Shown: positions 17,944-26,611, numbered from the stretch's first letter. The stretch is DNA of 64,000 nt from Micromonospora sp. U21 (GCF_018070045.1 NZ_JAGPYK010000006.1:273874-337873), one strand, 5' to 3'. Notes: generated from the letters alone by a model not told the origin. Numbers and translations: made by a program.

Positions 17944-18828
17944 GTGGCGGAGATTAATCACTTTGAGTACGGGTGGATCACGCCTGCGCTGAGCTACGCG
18001 CTGTCCGTGCTCGGTTCGGTCCTCGGGCTGATCTGCGCCGGGCGTATCCGCACCGCCGGCACCGCCGGCCAGCGCGCGTGGTGGGGGTTGCTGGCTGCCT
18101 GGGCCCTGGGCGGCACCGCCATCTGGGCGATGCACTTCATGGCCATGCTCGGTTTCGCCGTCGCCGGCACCCGGATCCGGTACGACGTGCCGCTCACCGC
18201 GGCCAGCACGGCGATCGCCGTCGTGGCGGTCGGCATCGGCCTGGCTATCGTGGGCACCGGCCGGCTGAACCCGGTACGGCTGATCGCCGGCGGGATCTTC
18301 ACCGGTGCCGGTGTGGCCACCATGCACTACACCGGGATGGCGGCGATGCGCCTGAACGGCAGCCTCGGCTACGACACGACCCGGGTCGCGCTCTCGGTGG
18401 TGATCGCGATCGTGGCGGCCACCGTCGCGCTGTGGCTCGCGATGACCGTCCGGCGGCCACTGGCGATCTTCGCCTCCGCGCTGGTGATGGGCGTCGCCGT
18501 GAACGGCATGCACTTCACCGGCATGAGCGCCCTCTCGGTGCACCGGCACGAGGGACAGGGTGACGTCATCGGCACCGGAATGAGCACGCTCCTGGTGCCG
18601 ATCGTGCTGGCGGTGATCTTCGGGGTGGTCGGCCTGCTCTACGCCCTGCTCGCCGCGCCGACCGACGACGACCGGGCCGCCGCCGCGTACCTCGACGGTC
18701 GCCGAGCCCCGGAGCCGGCCGCCGCGACACCGGTCGTCGCCCCGGATCCGGTCGGGCTGCGCGCCCGCTCCACGCTCGGCCAGCCCGGCACCCCGTTTCC
18801 GTCCCGACGGGAGATGCCGCCCCGCTGA
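17944..18828 (+). CDS. MHYT-domain integral membrane sensor
   Basis: A membrane protein of about 294 aa with three MHYT-type repeats, each a pair of helices with a Met-His pair near the outer face: AMHFMAMLGF, TMHYTGMAAM and GMHFTGMSAL. These are proposed to bind copper and sense oxygen, CO or NO. Seven helices are predicted. The C-terminal 60 residues are a soluble, Pro/Ala-rich tail with no GGDEF or kinase domain, so this is a stand-alone sensor. GTG 17944 is chosen because GGGGAG lies nine bases upstream; ATG 17935 is immediately next to that site and is less likely. Confidence 0.88.
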   Translation: MAEINHFEYGWITPALSYALSVLGSVLGLICAGRIRTAGTAGQRAWWGLLAAWALGGTAIWAMHFMAMLGFAVAGTRIRYDVPLTAASTAIAVVAVGIGLAIVGTGRLNPVRLIAGGIFTGAGVATMHYTGMAAMRLNGSLGYDTTRVALSVVIAIVAATVALWLAMTVRRPLAIFASALVMGVAVNGMHFTGMSALSVHRHEGQGDVIGTGMSTLLVPIVLAVIFGVVGLLYALLAAPTDDDRAAAAYLDGRRAPEPAAATPVVAPDPVGLRARSTLGQPGTPFPSRREMPPR

Positions 18829-18972
18829 CGAAGGCCGGGCTGCCCGGTCCGTCGAGGCCGCACCCTGATCAACGGCCCAGCACGGCAGAAGCGAGGCGTG
18901 GGTTCTCTCGCCTCCATCGGGGACCCGGACATGGTCTCGCCAGCGTGCTACCTGGGGATGCTCGAGAGCGTG

Positions 18973-19016
18973 GGGCCACCAGGACGCCGAGATTCGGTGT
19001 GGTGCCCTGGTGGCCC
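18973..19016. terminator. Terminator-like hairpin between convergent genes
   Basis: GGGCCACCAGG (18973-18983) pairs exactly with 19006-19016 around a 22-base loop that can itself form a small stem. It lies between the ends of the MHYT and secreted-protein genes. Confidence 0.55.
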
Positions 19017-19041
19017 GCCGCGGTGGCTCAGCCGGCGCGGG

Positions 19042-19434
19042 TCAGACCTGGGTCTGGTTCGGACACCACACGCCCGATCCGTAGTCGTTCAGCAGGTCGT
19101 CGCGGATCCAGCCTCCGACTCTCGTCTGCACGTTGACGACGTAGGTCCATGTGTCGACACCGTTGATGTCCAGCGCGTAGCAGTGGTAGTCGAGCGACTG
19201 GCTGGAGTACGAGACACCGGATTCCGCGCAGCGGGTGCTGGACCCGACGCGCATGTTGGCGGCCCCGGTGGTGTGGTGGCCGCCGGTGGTGTCGAGGTCC
19301 GGCGGAGCGCTCCGTCCGCAGCTCCAGTGCGCCGAGGCCTGTGTCGGAGCGGCGACCGCGCCAGCGACCGCGCCAGCGGCGACAACTGCGATCGCTGTTG
19401 CGACGGTGAAAGGTCGGAAAGCCCTTCTGGTCAC
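19042..19434 (-). CDS. Small secreted protein, SH3-like
   Basis: A 130-aa protein with a typical Sec signal peptide (Arg-rich start, hydrophobic AIAVVAAGAVAGAVAAP core, cleavage near the ASA at residues 34-36). The mature part of about 95 residues has four Cys and a segment resembling bacterial SH3 folds (DTWTYVVNVQTRVGGWIRDD). Such small proteins are common in actinomycetes and are often of unknown use. The GTG start has AGGAGG five bases before it. It stands alone. Confidence 0.8.
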   Translation of the reverse strand: MTRRAFRPFTVATAIAVVAAGAVAGAVAAPTQASAHWSCGRSAPPDLDTTGGHHTTGAANMRVGSSTRCAESGVSYSSQSLDYHCYALDINGVDTWTYVVNVQTRVGGWIRDDLLNDYGSGVWCPNQTQV

Positions 19435-19678
19435 GCTTCCTCCTTTTGGGACGAACAGTGAGGCTTGGGCGCCCGATCCCCATTCGATCTTACATTCATG
19501 TTCTTAACTGTCTTGAAAGCGACACTGTGACGCGGGCAACACCGTCCGATTACTATCCGTCACGTTCAGGGCTGCCCGGCCGACGGCCGGGCCTGATCCG
19601 TTTCTTGGGTCGGCCAAGAACGGCCGGGTGCGATCGGGGCGCCGGGCGTCGTTGATGGCGATCCCGATTGCGCGATCG

Positions 19679-19718
19679 CTATACCTAGAACTACTATGCA
19701 TTGCAGATCTAGGTATAG
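19679..19718 (+). promoter_or_regulatory. Inverted repeat upstream of padR, probable operator
   Basis: CTATACCTAGA (19679-19689) and its exact complement TCTAGGTATAG (19708-19718) are separated by 18 bases. They end eight bases before the padR ATG. The stretch is AT-rich against its surroundings and contains a possible -10 (TACTAT or TATAGG). The layout suggests autorepression by the PadR protein. Confidence 0.65.
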
Positions 19719-19726
19719 GCGGTCCC

Positions 19727-20101
19727 ATGCATATCACCAAAGACCTCGTAGCGGCCTCGGCGACACCACTCGTGCTGGGGATCCTCGCCGAGGGCGAGAG
19801 TTACGGGTACGCGATCCTCAAGCAGGTCAACGACCTCTCGGGCGGGCAACTGGAGTGGACCGACGGCCTGCTCTACCCGCTGCTGCACCGCCTGGAGCGG
19901 CTCGGCCACGTCGAGTCGGCCTGGGAGACCCCGGCGGGGGGACGACGCCGGAAGTACTACCGCATCACCGACCAGGGCCGGGCCGAGCTCGCCGAGCAGC
20001 GCCGCCAGTGGGCCGCGGTCGTCGACGCCCTGCGGGGCGTCTGGAGCACGACACAGTCCATCAAGCCGATCACGGCACCGGCATGGGGGGCGGGACTATG
20101 A
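19727..20101 (+). CDS. PadR-family transcription regulator
   Basis: A 124-aa winged-helix repressor. PadR features are the ATPLVLGILAEGESYGYAIL helix region (residues 12-31), the GLLYPLLHRLERLGHVES recognition helix and the wing (GRRRKYYRIT). The ATG follows the inverted repeat directly. The stop overlaps the next gene by four bases (ATGA), and such PadR genes are commonly paired with a membrane protein carrying a short N-terminal helical domain, as here. The signal it senses is unknown. Confidence 0.92.
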   Translation: MHITKDLVAASATPLVLGILAEGESYGYAILKQVNDLSGGQLEWTDGLLYPLLHRLERLGHVESAWETPAGGRRRKYYRITDQGRAELAEQRRQWAAVVDALRGVWSTTQSIKPITAPAWGAGL

Positions 20102-21465
20102 CGGTCGACAACGATCTGGAGGGCCAGATCGCCGAGTGGCGGGCCTACATCCACCGCCGCCGGGAGCTGCACCACACCGACGCCGAGGAGCTTGAGGACC
20201 ACCTTCGCAGCCGGATTACCGAGCTGACCGAGGCCGGCCTGCGAGCCGACGAATCGTTCCTCATCGCTGTCAAGCGCATGGGCAGCCTCGATGAACTGTC
20301 GCGGGAGTTCGCTCGGGAGCACTCCGAGCGCTTATGGAAACAGCTCGTGCTGCCCGGAGAGCCGGACGCACCCACCGCCGCCCGTTCCCGTCGCGAGCTG
20401 CCCGTCATGGTGCTCTGCGCGGCCGTCGCGGCGCTCGCCATCAAGGTGCCGTCCTGGTTCGGGGTCGACCTGTCAGGGGACGACGACGCCGGCTTCTACG
20501 CGCGAAACGCCAGCCTATTCGCGCTGCCGGCCCTCGCGGCGTACTTCGCCTGGCAACGCCGCGTCGGTCTTCGCGTCATCGGCGCGCTCGCGTTGCTGTT
20601 CGTGCTCGGCGCGGTCGCCGCGAACGCGTACCCGCTGGCCGACGACTCGCAGACCATGGTCCTCACCGCGATCCACCTGCCGATAGCGCTGTGGCTGGTC
20701 GTCGGCGTCGCCTACGTGGGCGGCGACTGGCGTTCAGACCGGCGGCGGATGGACTTCATCCGGTTCACCGGGGAGTGGCTGATCTACTTCGTCCTCATCG
20801 GACTCGGTGGGGGCGTGCTCACGGGCATCACGGTGAACGCCTTCGCGGCCATCGGCCTGGACGCAGAGGGATTCATCCAGTCGTGGCTGCTGCCGTGCGG
20901 CGCCATGGCCGCGGTCATCGTGTCGGCCTGGCTGGTGGAGGCCAAGCAGAGCGTCATCGAGAACATGGCGCCGGTGCTGACCCGGGTCTTCACGCCACTC
21001 TTCACGGCCACCCTGCTGGCCTTCCTGGTCGCCGTCGTCTGGACGACCAACGGCATCGACGTCGAGCGTGACGCGCTCATCCTCTTCGACCTGCTGCTCG
21101 TCATCGTGCTGGGCATGCTGTTGTACGCCATCTCCGCCCGCGACCTCACGGCCCGACCCGGCCTCTTCGACCGCTTGCAGCTCGCGCTGATCGTCAGCGC
21201 TCTGATCATTGACGTCCTGGTGCTGGCGGCGATCACGGGCCGGATCACCGAATGGGGCTTCAGCCCCAACAAGACCGCGGCGTTGGGCGAGAACCTCGTC
21301 CTGCTCGCCAACCTGGCGTGGTCGGCATGGCTGTACCTCGGCTTCGTGCGGGGCCGCATGCCCTTCGCCCGCCTGGAACGGTGGCAGACCCGTTACGTGC
21401 TCGTGTACGCCGGGTGGGCCTGGGCGGTCGTCCTCGCCTTCCCGCCCCTGTTCAACTTCGCCTGA
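20098..21465 (+). CDS. PadR-linked integral membrane protein with N-terminal HAAS/permease-prefix-like domain
   Basis: A 455-aa protein. Residues 1-85 form a helical, charged domain (EGQIAEWRAYIHRRRELHHT ... RMGSLDELSREFAREH) like the HAAS/permease-prefix domains that follow PadR genes. The remainder has about ten hydrophobic segments resembling DUF4153-type membrane proteins. Translational coupling to PadR suggests that the two work together, perhaps with the membrane protein holding or releasing the repressor. The biochemical role is unknown. A TGA stop at 21463-21465 is followed closely by the convergent BON gene. Confidence 0.85.
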   Translation: MTVDNDLEGQIAEWRAYIHRRRELHHTDAEELEDHLRSRITELTEAGLRADESFLIAVKRMGSLDELSREFAREHSERLWKQLVLPGEPDAPTAARSRRELPVMVLCAAVAALAIKVPSWFGVDLSGDDDAGFYARNASLFALPALAAYFAWQRRVGLRVIGALALLFVLGAVAANAYPLADDSQTMVLTAIHLPIALWLVVGVAYVGGDWRSDRRRMDFIRFTGEWLIYFVLIGLGGGVLTGITVNAFAAIGLDAEGFIQSWLLPCGAMAAVIVSAWLVEAKQSVIENMAPVLTRVFTPLFTATLLAFLVAVVWTTNGIDVERDALILFDLLLVIVLGMLLYAISARDLTARPGLFDRLQLALIVSALIIDVLVLAAITGRITEWGFSPNKTAALGENLVLLANLAWSAWLYLGFVRGRMPFARLERWQTRYVLVYAGWAWAVVLAFPPLFNFA

Positions 21466-21491
21466 GCCGCAGGTGCGGCTGTGACCTTCGG

Positions 21492-21791
21492 TCATCGGCG
21501 GCTACGCCGCTGACCGGTGAGCCGCAGTGTGTTGCAGACGTCGAAGACACCGGGCACGTCGTAGGCGAGTTCCGCGGCGACCTGCCGCGTTTCCGTGTCG
21601 CTCACCACGCCGCTGAGGATGACGACGCGGTTCTGCACCGCGACACTGATCTGCTGGCGCCGCGTCGTCCAGTCGACGCTCAGTCGCTGCGCGACCAGCG
21701 CCTCGATCCGCACGTCCTCGCGGTCCGGCTCAAACTGGTTCGAGGCGTCGGCGAACCAGTTCTCGTCGGGTAGTGGCCACGGCATGTACAC
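21492..21791 (-). CDS. BON-domain protein
   Basis: A protein of about 99 aa with one BON domain (residues about 30-95, with DVRIEALVAQRLSVDW, VILSGVVSDTETRQVAAELA and a VPGVFDVCNTL end), a fold linked to binding phospholipids and to envelope stress. I chose GTG 21791 because AAGGAG lies six bases before it; ATG 21785 is possible, and a longer frame to 21884 runs into the end of the next gene. No signal peptide is seen. Confidence 0.85.
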   Translation of the reverse strand: MYMPWPLPDENWFADASNQFEPDREDVRIEALVAQRLSVDWTTRRQQISVAVQNRVVILSGVVSDTETRQVAAELAYDVPGVFDVCNTLRLTGQRRSRR

Positions 21792-21880
21792 GGGAAGCTC
21801 CTTGGTCGTGGGCAGGCCGGGTCGAAGTCTGGCCGTGCTGCCGGACGGCCTTCTGGTGCCGGCGCTGTCTCGTTTCGGAT

Positions 21881-22156
21881 TCACGGGGAGTCGGACCGTT
21901 CGGACCTGGCGGTGGCGACGACCAGCACCACGGCGATGCCGGCGAGACCGACCTCGATGATCACGGCCAGGAGGTTGAGCGCGTGGGTGTCGACGCCCGC
22001 GAGACGGGCGACGATGGTGCCGGCCAGCGCCGCGACGACCCCGACGGCCACGGTCAGCCAGATCGGGGCCTCCCGACGTCCTGGGATGATGAGCCTGCCG
22101 AGCAGGCCGATGGTGACGCCGACGAGGAGCGCGGTGACGAGGCCGGTGATGCTCAT
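21881..22156 (-). CDS. GlsB/YeaQ/YmgE-family membrane protein
   Basis: A 91-aa protein with three hydrophobic helices of the transglycosylase-associated/GlsB family (VTALLVGVTIGLLGRLIIPGR opening segment, then VGVVAALAGTIVARL, then VIIEVGLAGIAVVLVV). The family responds to general and envelope stress, but its mechanism is unknown. GGAG precedes the ATG by seven bases. It lies in the same direction as the BON gene, consistent with a shared stress transcript. Confidence 0.87.
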   Translation of the reverse strand: MSITGLVTALLVGVTIGLLGRLIIPGRREAPIWLTVAVGVVAALAGTIVARLAGVDTHALNLLAVIIEVGLAGIAVVLVVATARSERSDSP

Positions 22157-22208
22157 GGGCTCTCCTCAGGTGTCGGTTGTCGCTGCCGGTGACGAGGGTC
22201 GGCGTCGA

Positions 22209-22826
22209 TCAGGATCGGGCGGCCGTCGCCGCAGTGGAGGCCGTGGGGGCGGACGCCCGGCCCCGAGACAGCTGGGCGAGGGCCTCGTCGCGGCTCTCGT
22301 ACACAGGAAAGGCCCGGTCCAGTCGCATGGTGTGCAGGACGGTGCGGACGAACCGCGACGGCGCGGCCAGGCACAGCGTGGCGCCGCGGTCGCGGGCGTC
22401 GCGGTGGGCGCGGACGAGCAGGCCGAGGTCGATGGAGTCGATGACGTGTACTCGGGTCAGATCGACCACGACGTGTCCTCCCATGTCGGCCGCATGGCGC
22501 AGGGCGGCGCGCAGGGTGTCACCGGTGTCGAGATCGACGTCACCGGTGGCGGCGGCGACGGTCATGTCGTCAAGAGGGTCGATGCCGAGGATGCCGCCGG
22601 GACCGTGGTTGTCGTACGACGCGTGACCGCCGCCGGTGACCGGCAGCAGGCTGCAGTGCGGGCAGCGGTGCGGGCCGGTGGCGAACGGGGAACCACTCCA
22701 GCCGTGTTCGGACACCAGGGTCCAGACGACCTCGGCGTCCGGGAGCACACACGCGGTGGCCCTGATGGAGTCGCCGCAGGTGTCGCAGATCAGTGTCATC
22801 AGGTGATCGTCCGGGACGACGGTCAT
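22209..22826 (-). CDS. STAS-domain protein with N-terminal Cys-rich segment
   Basis: A 205-aa protein. The N-terminal 65 residues contain CDTCGDS and CPHC pairs that could bind zinc. The C-terminal part (about residues 90-185) is a STAS domain like anti-sigma-factor antagonists, with VVVDLTRVHVIDSIDLGLLV carrying the Ser-containing phosphorylation loop (DSID). It may take part in partner-switching control of a sigma factor, though no cognate kinase or phosphatase is adjacent. AGGAAGGA lies about eight bases before the ATG. Confidence 0.85.
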   Translation of the reverse strand: MTVVPDDHLMTLICDTCGDSIRATACVLPDAEVVWTLVSEHGWSGSPFATGPHRCPHCSLLPVTGGGHASYDNHGPGGILGIDPLDDMTVAAATGDVDLDTGDTLRAALRHAADMGGHVVVDLTRVHVIDSIDLGLLVRAHRDARDRGATLCLAAPSRFVRTVLHTMRLDRAFPVYESRDEALAQLSRGRASAPTASTAATAARS

Positions 22827-22847
22827 TCCGCTGGTCCTTCCTGGGCC

Positions 22848-22874
22848 CGTGTCCCGCCGGTTCGGCGGGGCACG
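22848..22874 (-). terminator. Hairpin between the two STAS genes
   Basis: An 11-bp stem (22848-22858 with 22864-22874, one T-G pair) around a five-base loop lies about 100 bases after the upstream STAS gene and just before the next one. Confidence 0.5.
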
Positions 22875-22974
22875 GCGTTCGGGGTGGGATGGTCCGGCTC
22901 CCGCGCCCTCCGTTTCAGGTGCTGGTGCGGCGGTCCTGCCCGATGGCGGCCAGGACGACGGCCTGGCGGGCTCG

Positions 22975-23391
22975 TCACTGAGAGGTGGCTACGGGTGCTC
23001 GGCCGTAGGCGACCAGAGCCGGCTGCGCCGACGCGGGTTCCTGTCCCGGTGTCGGGGCGCCTGACGCGGACGGCGGGGGATCGGTGACGATCGGCAGGAC
23101 CTGGTCCAGACGGGCGGTGTGCAGGATGCGCCGGATGCGGGGGTTCGGGTTGCGGATGGTGAGGACCCCGCCGGCACGGGCCAGCCGCCGGTGCACGTCG
23201 AGCAGCAGGCCGATGGCAGCGGCATCGATGTGCCGGCACCTGGACAGGTCGACCACGACCTGCGTGGGATGCAGGGCCAGCAACCGGTCGAACACGGCTC
23301 CGGCCGCCGGCAGGCAGGCCCGGTCGAGTTCGGTGACGCATACCTCGACCAGCGGCAACGTGCACGGCGTAGGTGCTGGTGGTCCTGTCAC
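22975..23391 (-). CDS. STAS-domain protein (anti-sigma antagonist-like)
   Basis: A 138-aa protein whose residues about 15-105 form a STAS domain (VVVDLSRCRHIDAAAIGLLLDV, LTIRNPNPRIRRILHTARL). The phospho-acceptor position of the loop is HIDAAAIG, with Ala where Ser or Thr is usual, so it may not be phosphorylated. The last 35 residues are Pro/Ala-rich. The GTG start has AAGGGG upstream. It is related to the neighbouring STAS gene but lacks its Cys-rich part. Confidence 0.84.
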   Translation of the reverse strand: MTGPPAPTPCTLPLVEVCVTELDRACLPAAGAVFDRLLALHPTQVVVDLSRCRHIDAAAIGLLLDVHRRLARAGGVLTIRNPNPRIRRILHTARLDQVLPIVTDPPPSASGAPTPGQEPASAQPALVAYGRAPVATSQ

Positions 23392-23545
23392 CGGCGTACC
23401 CCTTCCCTTGCCGGACCCGGTCGCTTACGACCGTGCCGTGCCCGCTTGGCGGTCACCACGCAGATCTATGACAGTTGCGTGACAAATCCGCCAGCCGGCC
23501 GACACGGTTGGGCGCGTGGCCGGTGACCTGGGGATGATGCCGGGT

Positions 23546-24235
23546 ATGACGGCCGTACTGGTGATCGAGGACGACGACCGCATCCGCCTCGCGCTGCTGC
23601 TCGCACTCGAGGACGAGGGGTACGACGCTGTGGGCGCGGCCACGGCCGAGGAGGGCCTGCGCGTCCAGCGCCGCAATCCGGCGGACTACGTGTTGGTCGA
23701 CCTGATGCTGCCGGGCCTGGACGGCTTCGAGTGCATCCGGCACCTGCGCCGTGACGACGACGTGCCGGTCGTGGTGGTCAGCGCCCGCGATGACACCCAC
23801 GACATCGTCGCCGCCCTCGAAGCGGGCGCCGACGACTACGTCGTCAAGCCGGTGGCGATCAAGGAACTGACCGCTCGGCTGCGCGCCCTGCGCCGCCGCG
23901 CCCGTGCCGGCGTCGCCGGATCGGCGCCGGAGCCGGTGCCCGTGCTCGCATTCGGCGAGCTGGAGATCAGCCCCGACGGGGGAGAGGTACGCCGGGCCGG
24001 CCAGCCCGTACCGGTCACGCGCACCGAGTTCCGGCTTCTGTGCGAGCTCGCCGAACACGCCGGCCGGGTGCTGTCCCGCCAGCAGTTGCTGCAACGGGTC
24101 TGGGGGTACGACAGCGGTGACGAGAGGCTGGTCGACGTGCATGTCGGCCGGCTGCGGCAGAAGATCGAGTCGGATCCGGCGACTCCCCGGCACCTGGTCA
24201 CGCTGCGGGGCCTGGGCTACAAGCTGCAGCGATGA
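23546..24235 (+). CDS. OmpR-family response regulator
   Basis: A two-component response regulator of 229 aa (239 aa if GTG 23516 is used). The receiver domain has VIEDDDR, the phospho-acceptor in VDLMLPGLDG, and the VVKPVAIKEL Lys. The C-terminal winged helix has RTEFRLLCELAEHAGRVLS and the VHVGRLRQKIE recognition helix. Its stop overlaps the kinase ATG by four bases. The regulator-kinase-lipoprotein order resembles envelope-stress or cell-cycle systems such as CseBC or MtrAB-LpqB, but it is not clearly either. Confidence 0.92.
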   Translation: MTAVLVIEDDDRIRLALLLALEDEGYDAVGAATAEEGLRVQRRNPADYVLVDLMLPGLDGFECIRHLRRDDDVPVVVVSARDDTHDIVAALEAGADDYVVKPVAIKELTARLRALRRRARAGVAGSAPEPVPVLAFGELEISPDGGEVRRAGQPVPVTRTEFRLLCELAEHAGRVLSRQQLLQRVWGYDSGDERLVDVHVGRLRQKIESDPATPRHLVTLRGLGYKLQR

Positions 24236-25587
24236 GACGTCTCGGACTGCGCACCCGGGTCACCGCCGCGTTCGCCGTCGGTGCGCTCCTGCTCGCCGCG
24301 TCGATGGCCCTGGTCTCGTACGAGCTGACCCGTCGCTCCCTGATCGACGAGCGGGAACGCACCGCCCTGCGCGCCGCCTACTTCGACGCTGCCGTCGTCC
24401 GTGCCGGGCTGGACACCGACACCCCCGACGTGGTTGAGGTGCTTCGGTCGCTGGACACGGGCGGCAGCCGGCGGCCCGTGCTGCACCTGGACGGCGAGTG
24501 GTACGCCCGCACCGCCGACCCCGGCACCACCACCGCCATACCCATCGCCCTGCGACAGGCCGTCGCGTCCGGGGAGCCGGCGGTGCAGCGCGTACGCGTC
24601 GACGGCCAACCCGCCCTGGTGGTCGGGGTGCCCCTGTCCGCGACGGCGACGTACTTCGAGGTCAACTCTCTGCGCGAGCTGGAGCAGACGTTCCAGGTCC
24701 TGGCACTCGCGTTGACCACCGTCGCGATCATGGTCGCCGGATCGGGCGCGGCCCTCGGCTGGTACGCGACCCGGCACGGGCTGCGTCCGTTGACGGCCGT
24801 CGCCGACGCCGCCGAGAAGATCGCCGCCGGCGACTTCACCGCCCGCCTCGACCCGGCAACCGACCCCGACCTGACGCGTCTGTCCTCCTCGTTCAACCAG
24901 ATGGTCGACCAGCTCGCCCATCGCATCGAGCGGGACCGCCGCTTCGCTGCCGACGTCAGCCACGAACTGCGCTCACCTCTGCAGACCCTCGCCGCGGCGG
25001 CCAGCGTTCTGGCGCGTCGCCGGGAGCACCAGGACGAACGAACCGCCACCGCCGCCGGGCTCGTCGCCGACGAGATCGACCGGTTCCAACGGCTCGTCAA
25101 CGACCTGATCGACCTGGCTCGTAGCGATCAGCCCGCCCACCGGGGCGCCGTGGACGTGGTGGCGCTGGCCCGGGACGCCTGCCATGCCCTCGACCTGCCA
25201 GTCTCGCTCGTCCACCTCGAGGCGGACGCACCCGCGACGTGGCGGGTCGAGCGGCGGCGTATCGCGCAGATCCTCGCCAACCTGCTCGAGAACGCCGTGA
25301 CCTACGGGGGCGGCCCCGCGAGCGTCCGGTTGAGCCGCGACGGTGACGCCGGCGTCATCGAGGTGGAGGACGACGGCCCGGGTGTGTCCATCGAGGACCG
25401 GGAGGCGATCTTTGACCGCTTCGTCCGTGGGCGAGCCGCCCACACCCGCGGCGCCGGCGACGGCACCGGTCTCGGACTCGCGCTGGTCGCCCAGCACGCC
25501 GCGGCGCACCGCGGGCACGCCACCGTCACCGACCGCCCCGGCGGAGGCGCCCGCTTCCGCGTCACCCTGCCGGAGAGCCTGCCGTGA
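24232..25587 (+). CDS. Sensor histidine kinase
   Basis: A membrane-bound kinase of 451 aa. There is one transmembrane segment at residues 11-30, an extracytoplasmic sensor of about 130 residues, a second segment near 158-180, a HAMP linker (LTAVADAAEKIAAGDFTARL), the His box DVSHELRSPLQTL, the N box NLLENAVTYGG, and the G boxes DDGPGVS and GTGLGLALVAQH. It phosphorylates the upstream regulator. It overlaps the next gene by four bases (GTGA). Confidence 0.93.
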   Translation: MRRLGLRTRVTAAFAVGALLLAASMALVSYELTRRSLIDERERTALRAAYFDAAVVRAGLDTDTPDVVEVLRSLDTGGSRRPVLHLDGEWYARTADPGTTTAIPIALRQAVASGEPAVQRVRVDGQPALVVGVPLSATATYFEVNSLRELEQTFQVLALALTTVAIMVAGSGAALGWYATRHGLRPLTAVADAAEKIAAGDFTARLDPATDPDLTRLSSSFNQMVDQLAHRIERDRRFAADVSHELRSPLQTLAAAASVLARRREHQDERTATAAGLVADEIDRFQRLVNDLIDLARSDQPAHRGAVDVVALARDACHALDLPVSLVHLEADAPATWRVERRRIAQILANLLENAVTYGGGPASVRLSRDGDAGVIEVEDDGPGVSIEDREAIFDRFVRGRAAHTRGAGDGTGLGLALVAQHAAAHRGHATVTDRPGGGARFRVTLPESLP

Positions 25588-26147
25588 ACCGCCGCCACCT
25601 CGCCCCACTGGCACTCGCCGCGCTGCTGACCGGCTGCGGCGTCCCCACCGACGACAGCCCTCGAACGGTGCAGCCGCCGTGGGGGCCGTTCCACAGCGCT
25701 GCTCCCGCCGACACCACGGCGCCGGCCGGCCGTGCGGACGAGACACTCTGCCTCGTCCGCGACAACCGGATCGTCCCGGTGGTCCGGCACGTCGACCGCC
25801 CACCCACGGTCGAGGACCAACTGCGGCACCTACTGGCCGGACCAGGTACGGCCGAACGCGACAGCGACTTGACCAGCGCGCTGCCGGGAGCGGTCAACGC
25901 CGCTGGTGCGACAGTGACGGGCACGCAGGCTCACGTCGCGGTCGACGAACCCGGCGACGACGCCGGCCGCAGCGACGAGGTCCTCGCCTTCGGGCAGATC
26001 GTCTGCACTCTCACGAGTCGCGACGACGTCACCACCGTGGTGTTCCTGCGCGACGGCAGGCCACTCGCCGTGCCCCGCGCCGACGGCTCGCTGTCCGAAC
26101 AACCGCTCACCCGCGCCGACTACGTCCCGCTCATCACCCCAGGTTGA
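25584..26147 (+). CDS. GerMN-domain lipoprotein
   Basis: A 187-aa lipoprotein with a short signal and lipobox (LAALLTGCG, Cys near residue 17) and one GerMN-like domain (about residues 75-165, with VEDQLRHLLAGPGT and an FGQIVCTLTSR strand). GerMN domains occur in LpqB, the lipoprotein of the MtrAB system. Because it is co-translated with the kinase, it probably modulates the kinase sensor domain outside the membrane. Its end overlaps the convergent merR gene by 28 bases. Confidence 0.85.
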   Translation: MNRRHLAPLALAALLTGCGVPTDDSPRTVQPPWGPFHSAAPADTTAPAGRADETLCLVRDNRIVPVVRHVDRPPTVEDQLRHLLAGPGTAERDSDLTSALPGAVNAAGATVTGTQAHVAVDEPGDDAGRSDEVLAFGQIVCTLTSRDDVTTVVFLRDGRPLAVPRADGSLSEQPLTRADYVPLITPG

Positions 26148-26611
26148 CCAGGTTGAGCCGGACCCGCGCGGTGGCCGCTGTGGTGGTCGAGCTTGTCGCG
26201 GAGTGTTCCGGCGAAGGCCTCGGCCATGGCGAGCTGGTCGCGCAGTGCGGTGACGCGGGCGGTGGCGGCGGTCTCGAACATGGCGAGGCGGTCGATCAGG
26301 GCGGCGCGGTCGGTGCCGGTGGCGGTGTCGAGGGCATCGAGGACGGTAAGCAGGTCGCGCATCTCGTCGAGGGTGAACCCTAGGGGCTTCATCCGCTTGA
26401 CCACGGCGAGTCGGCTGAGGTCGGGTTCGGTGTAGAGGCGGAAGCCGCCCTCGCTGCGCGCGGCGGGGACGATGAGGCCGGCTTCCTCGTAGTGGCGGAT
26501 GGTCCGGATGCTCAACCCGATCCGCTCGGCTGCTTCCCCGATCTGCATCAGGCGGCCGGTAGCCGGGGCGGAGCTGCGCTCCGGCCCGTTCTCCCGGCTG
26601 ATGACGGCCAT
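26120..26611 (-). CDS. MerR-family transcription regulator
   Basis: A 163-aa protein with an N-terminal MerR HTH (about residues 20-88: MQIGEAAERIGLSIRTIRHY, EAGLIVPAARSEGGFRLY) and a coiled-coil dimer helix. The C-terminus has no Cys cluster for metal binding, so it is not a typical metal sensor. It follows sulP with a one-base stop/start overlap (TGATG) and is probably co-transcribed with it. The likely operator is the palindrome at 28291-28311. ATG 26611 is used; the MQIGEAAE Met is an internal alternative. Confidence 0.9.
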   Translation of the reverse strand: MAVISRENGPERSSAPATGRLMQIGEAAERIGLSIRTIRHYEEAGLIVPAARSEGGFRLYTEPDLSRLAVVKRMKPLGFTLDEMRDLLTVLDALDTATGTDRAALIDRLAMFETAATARVTALRDQLAMAEAFAGTLRDKLDHHSGHRAGPAQPGQPGVMSGT

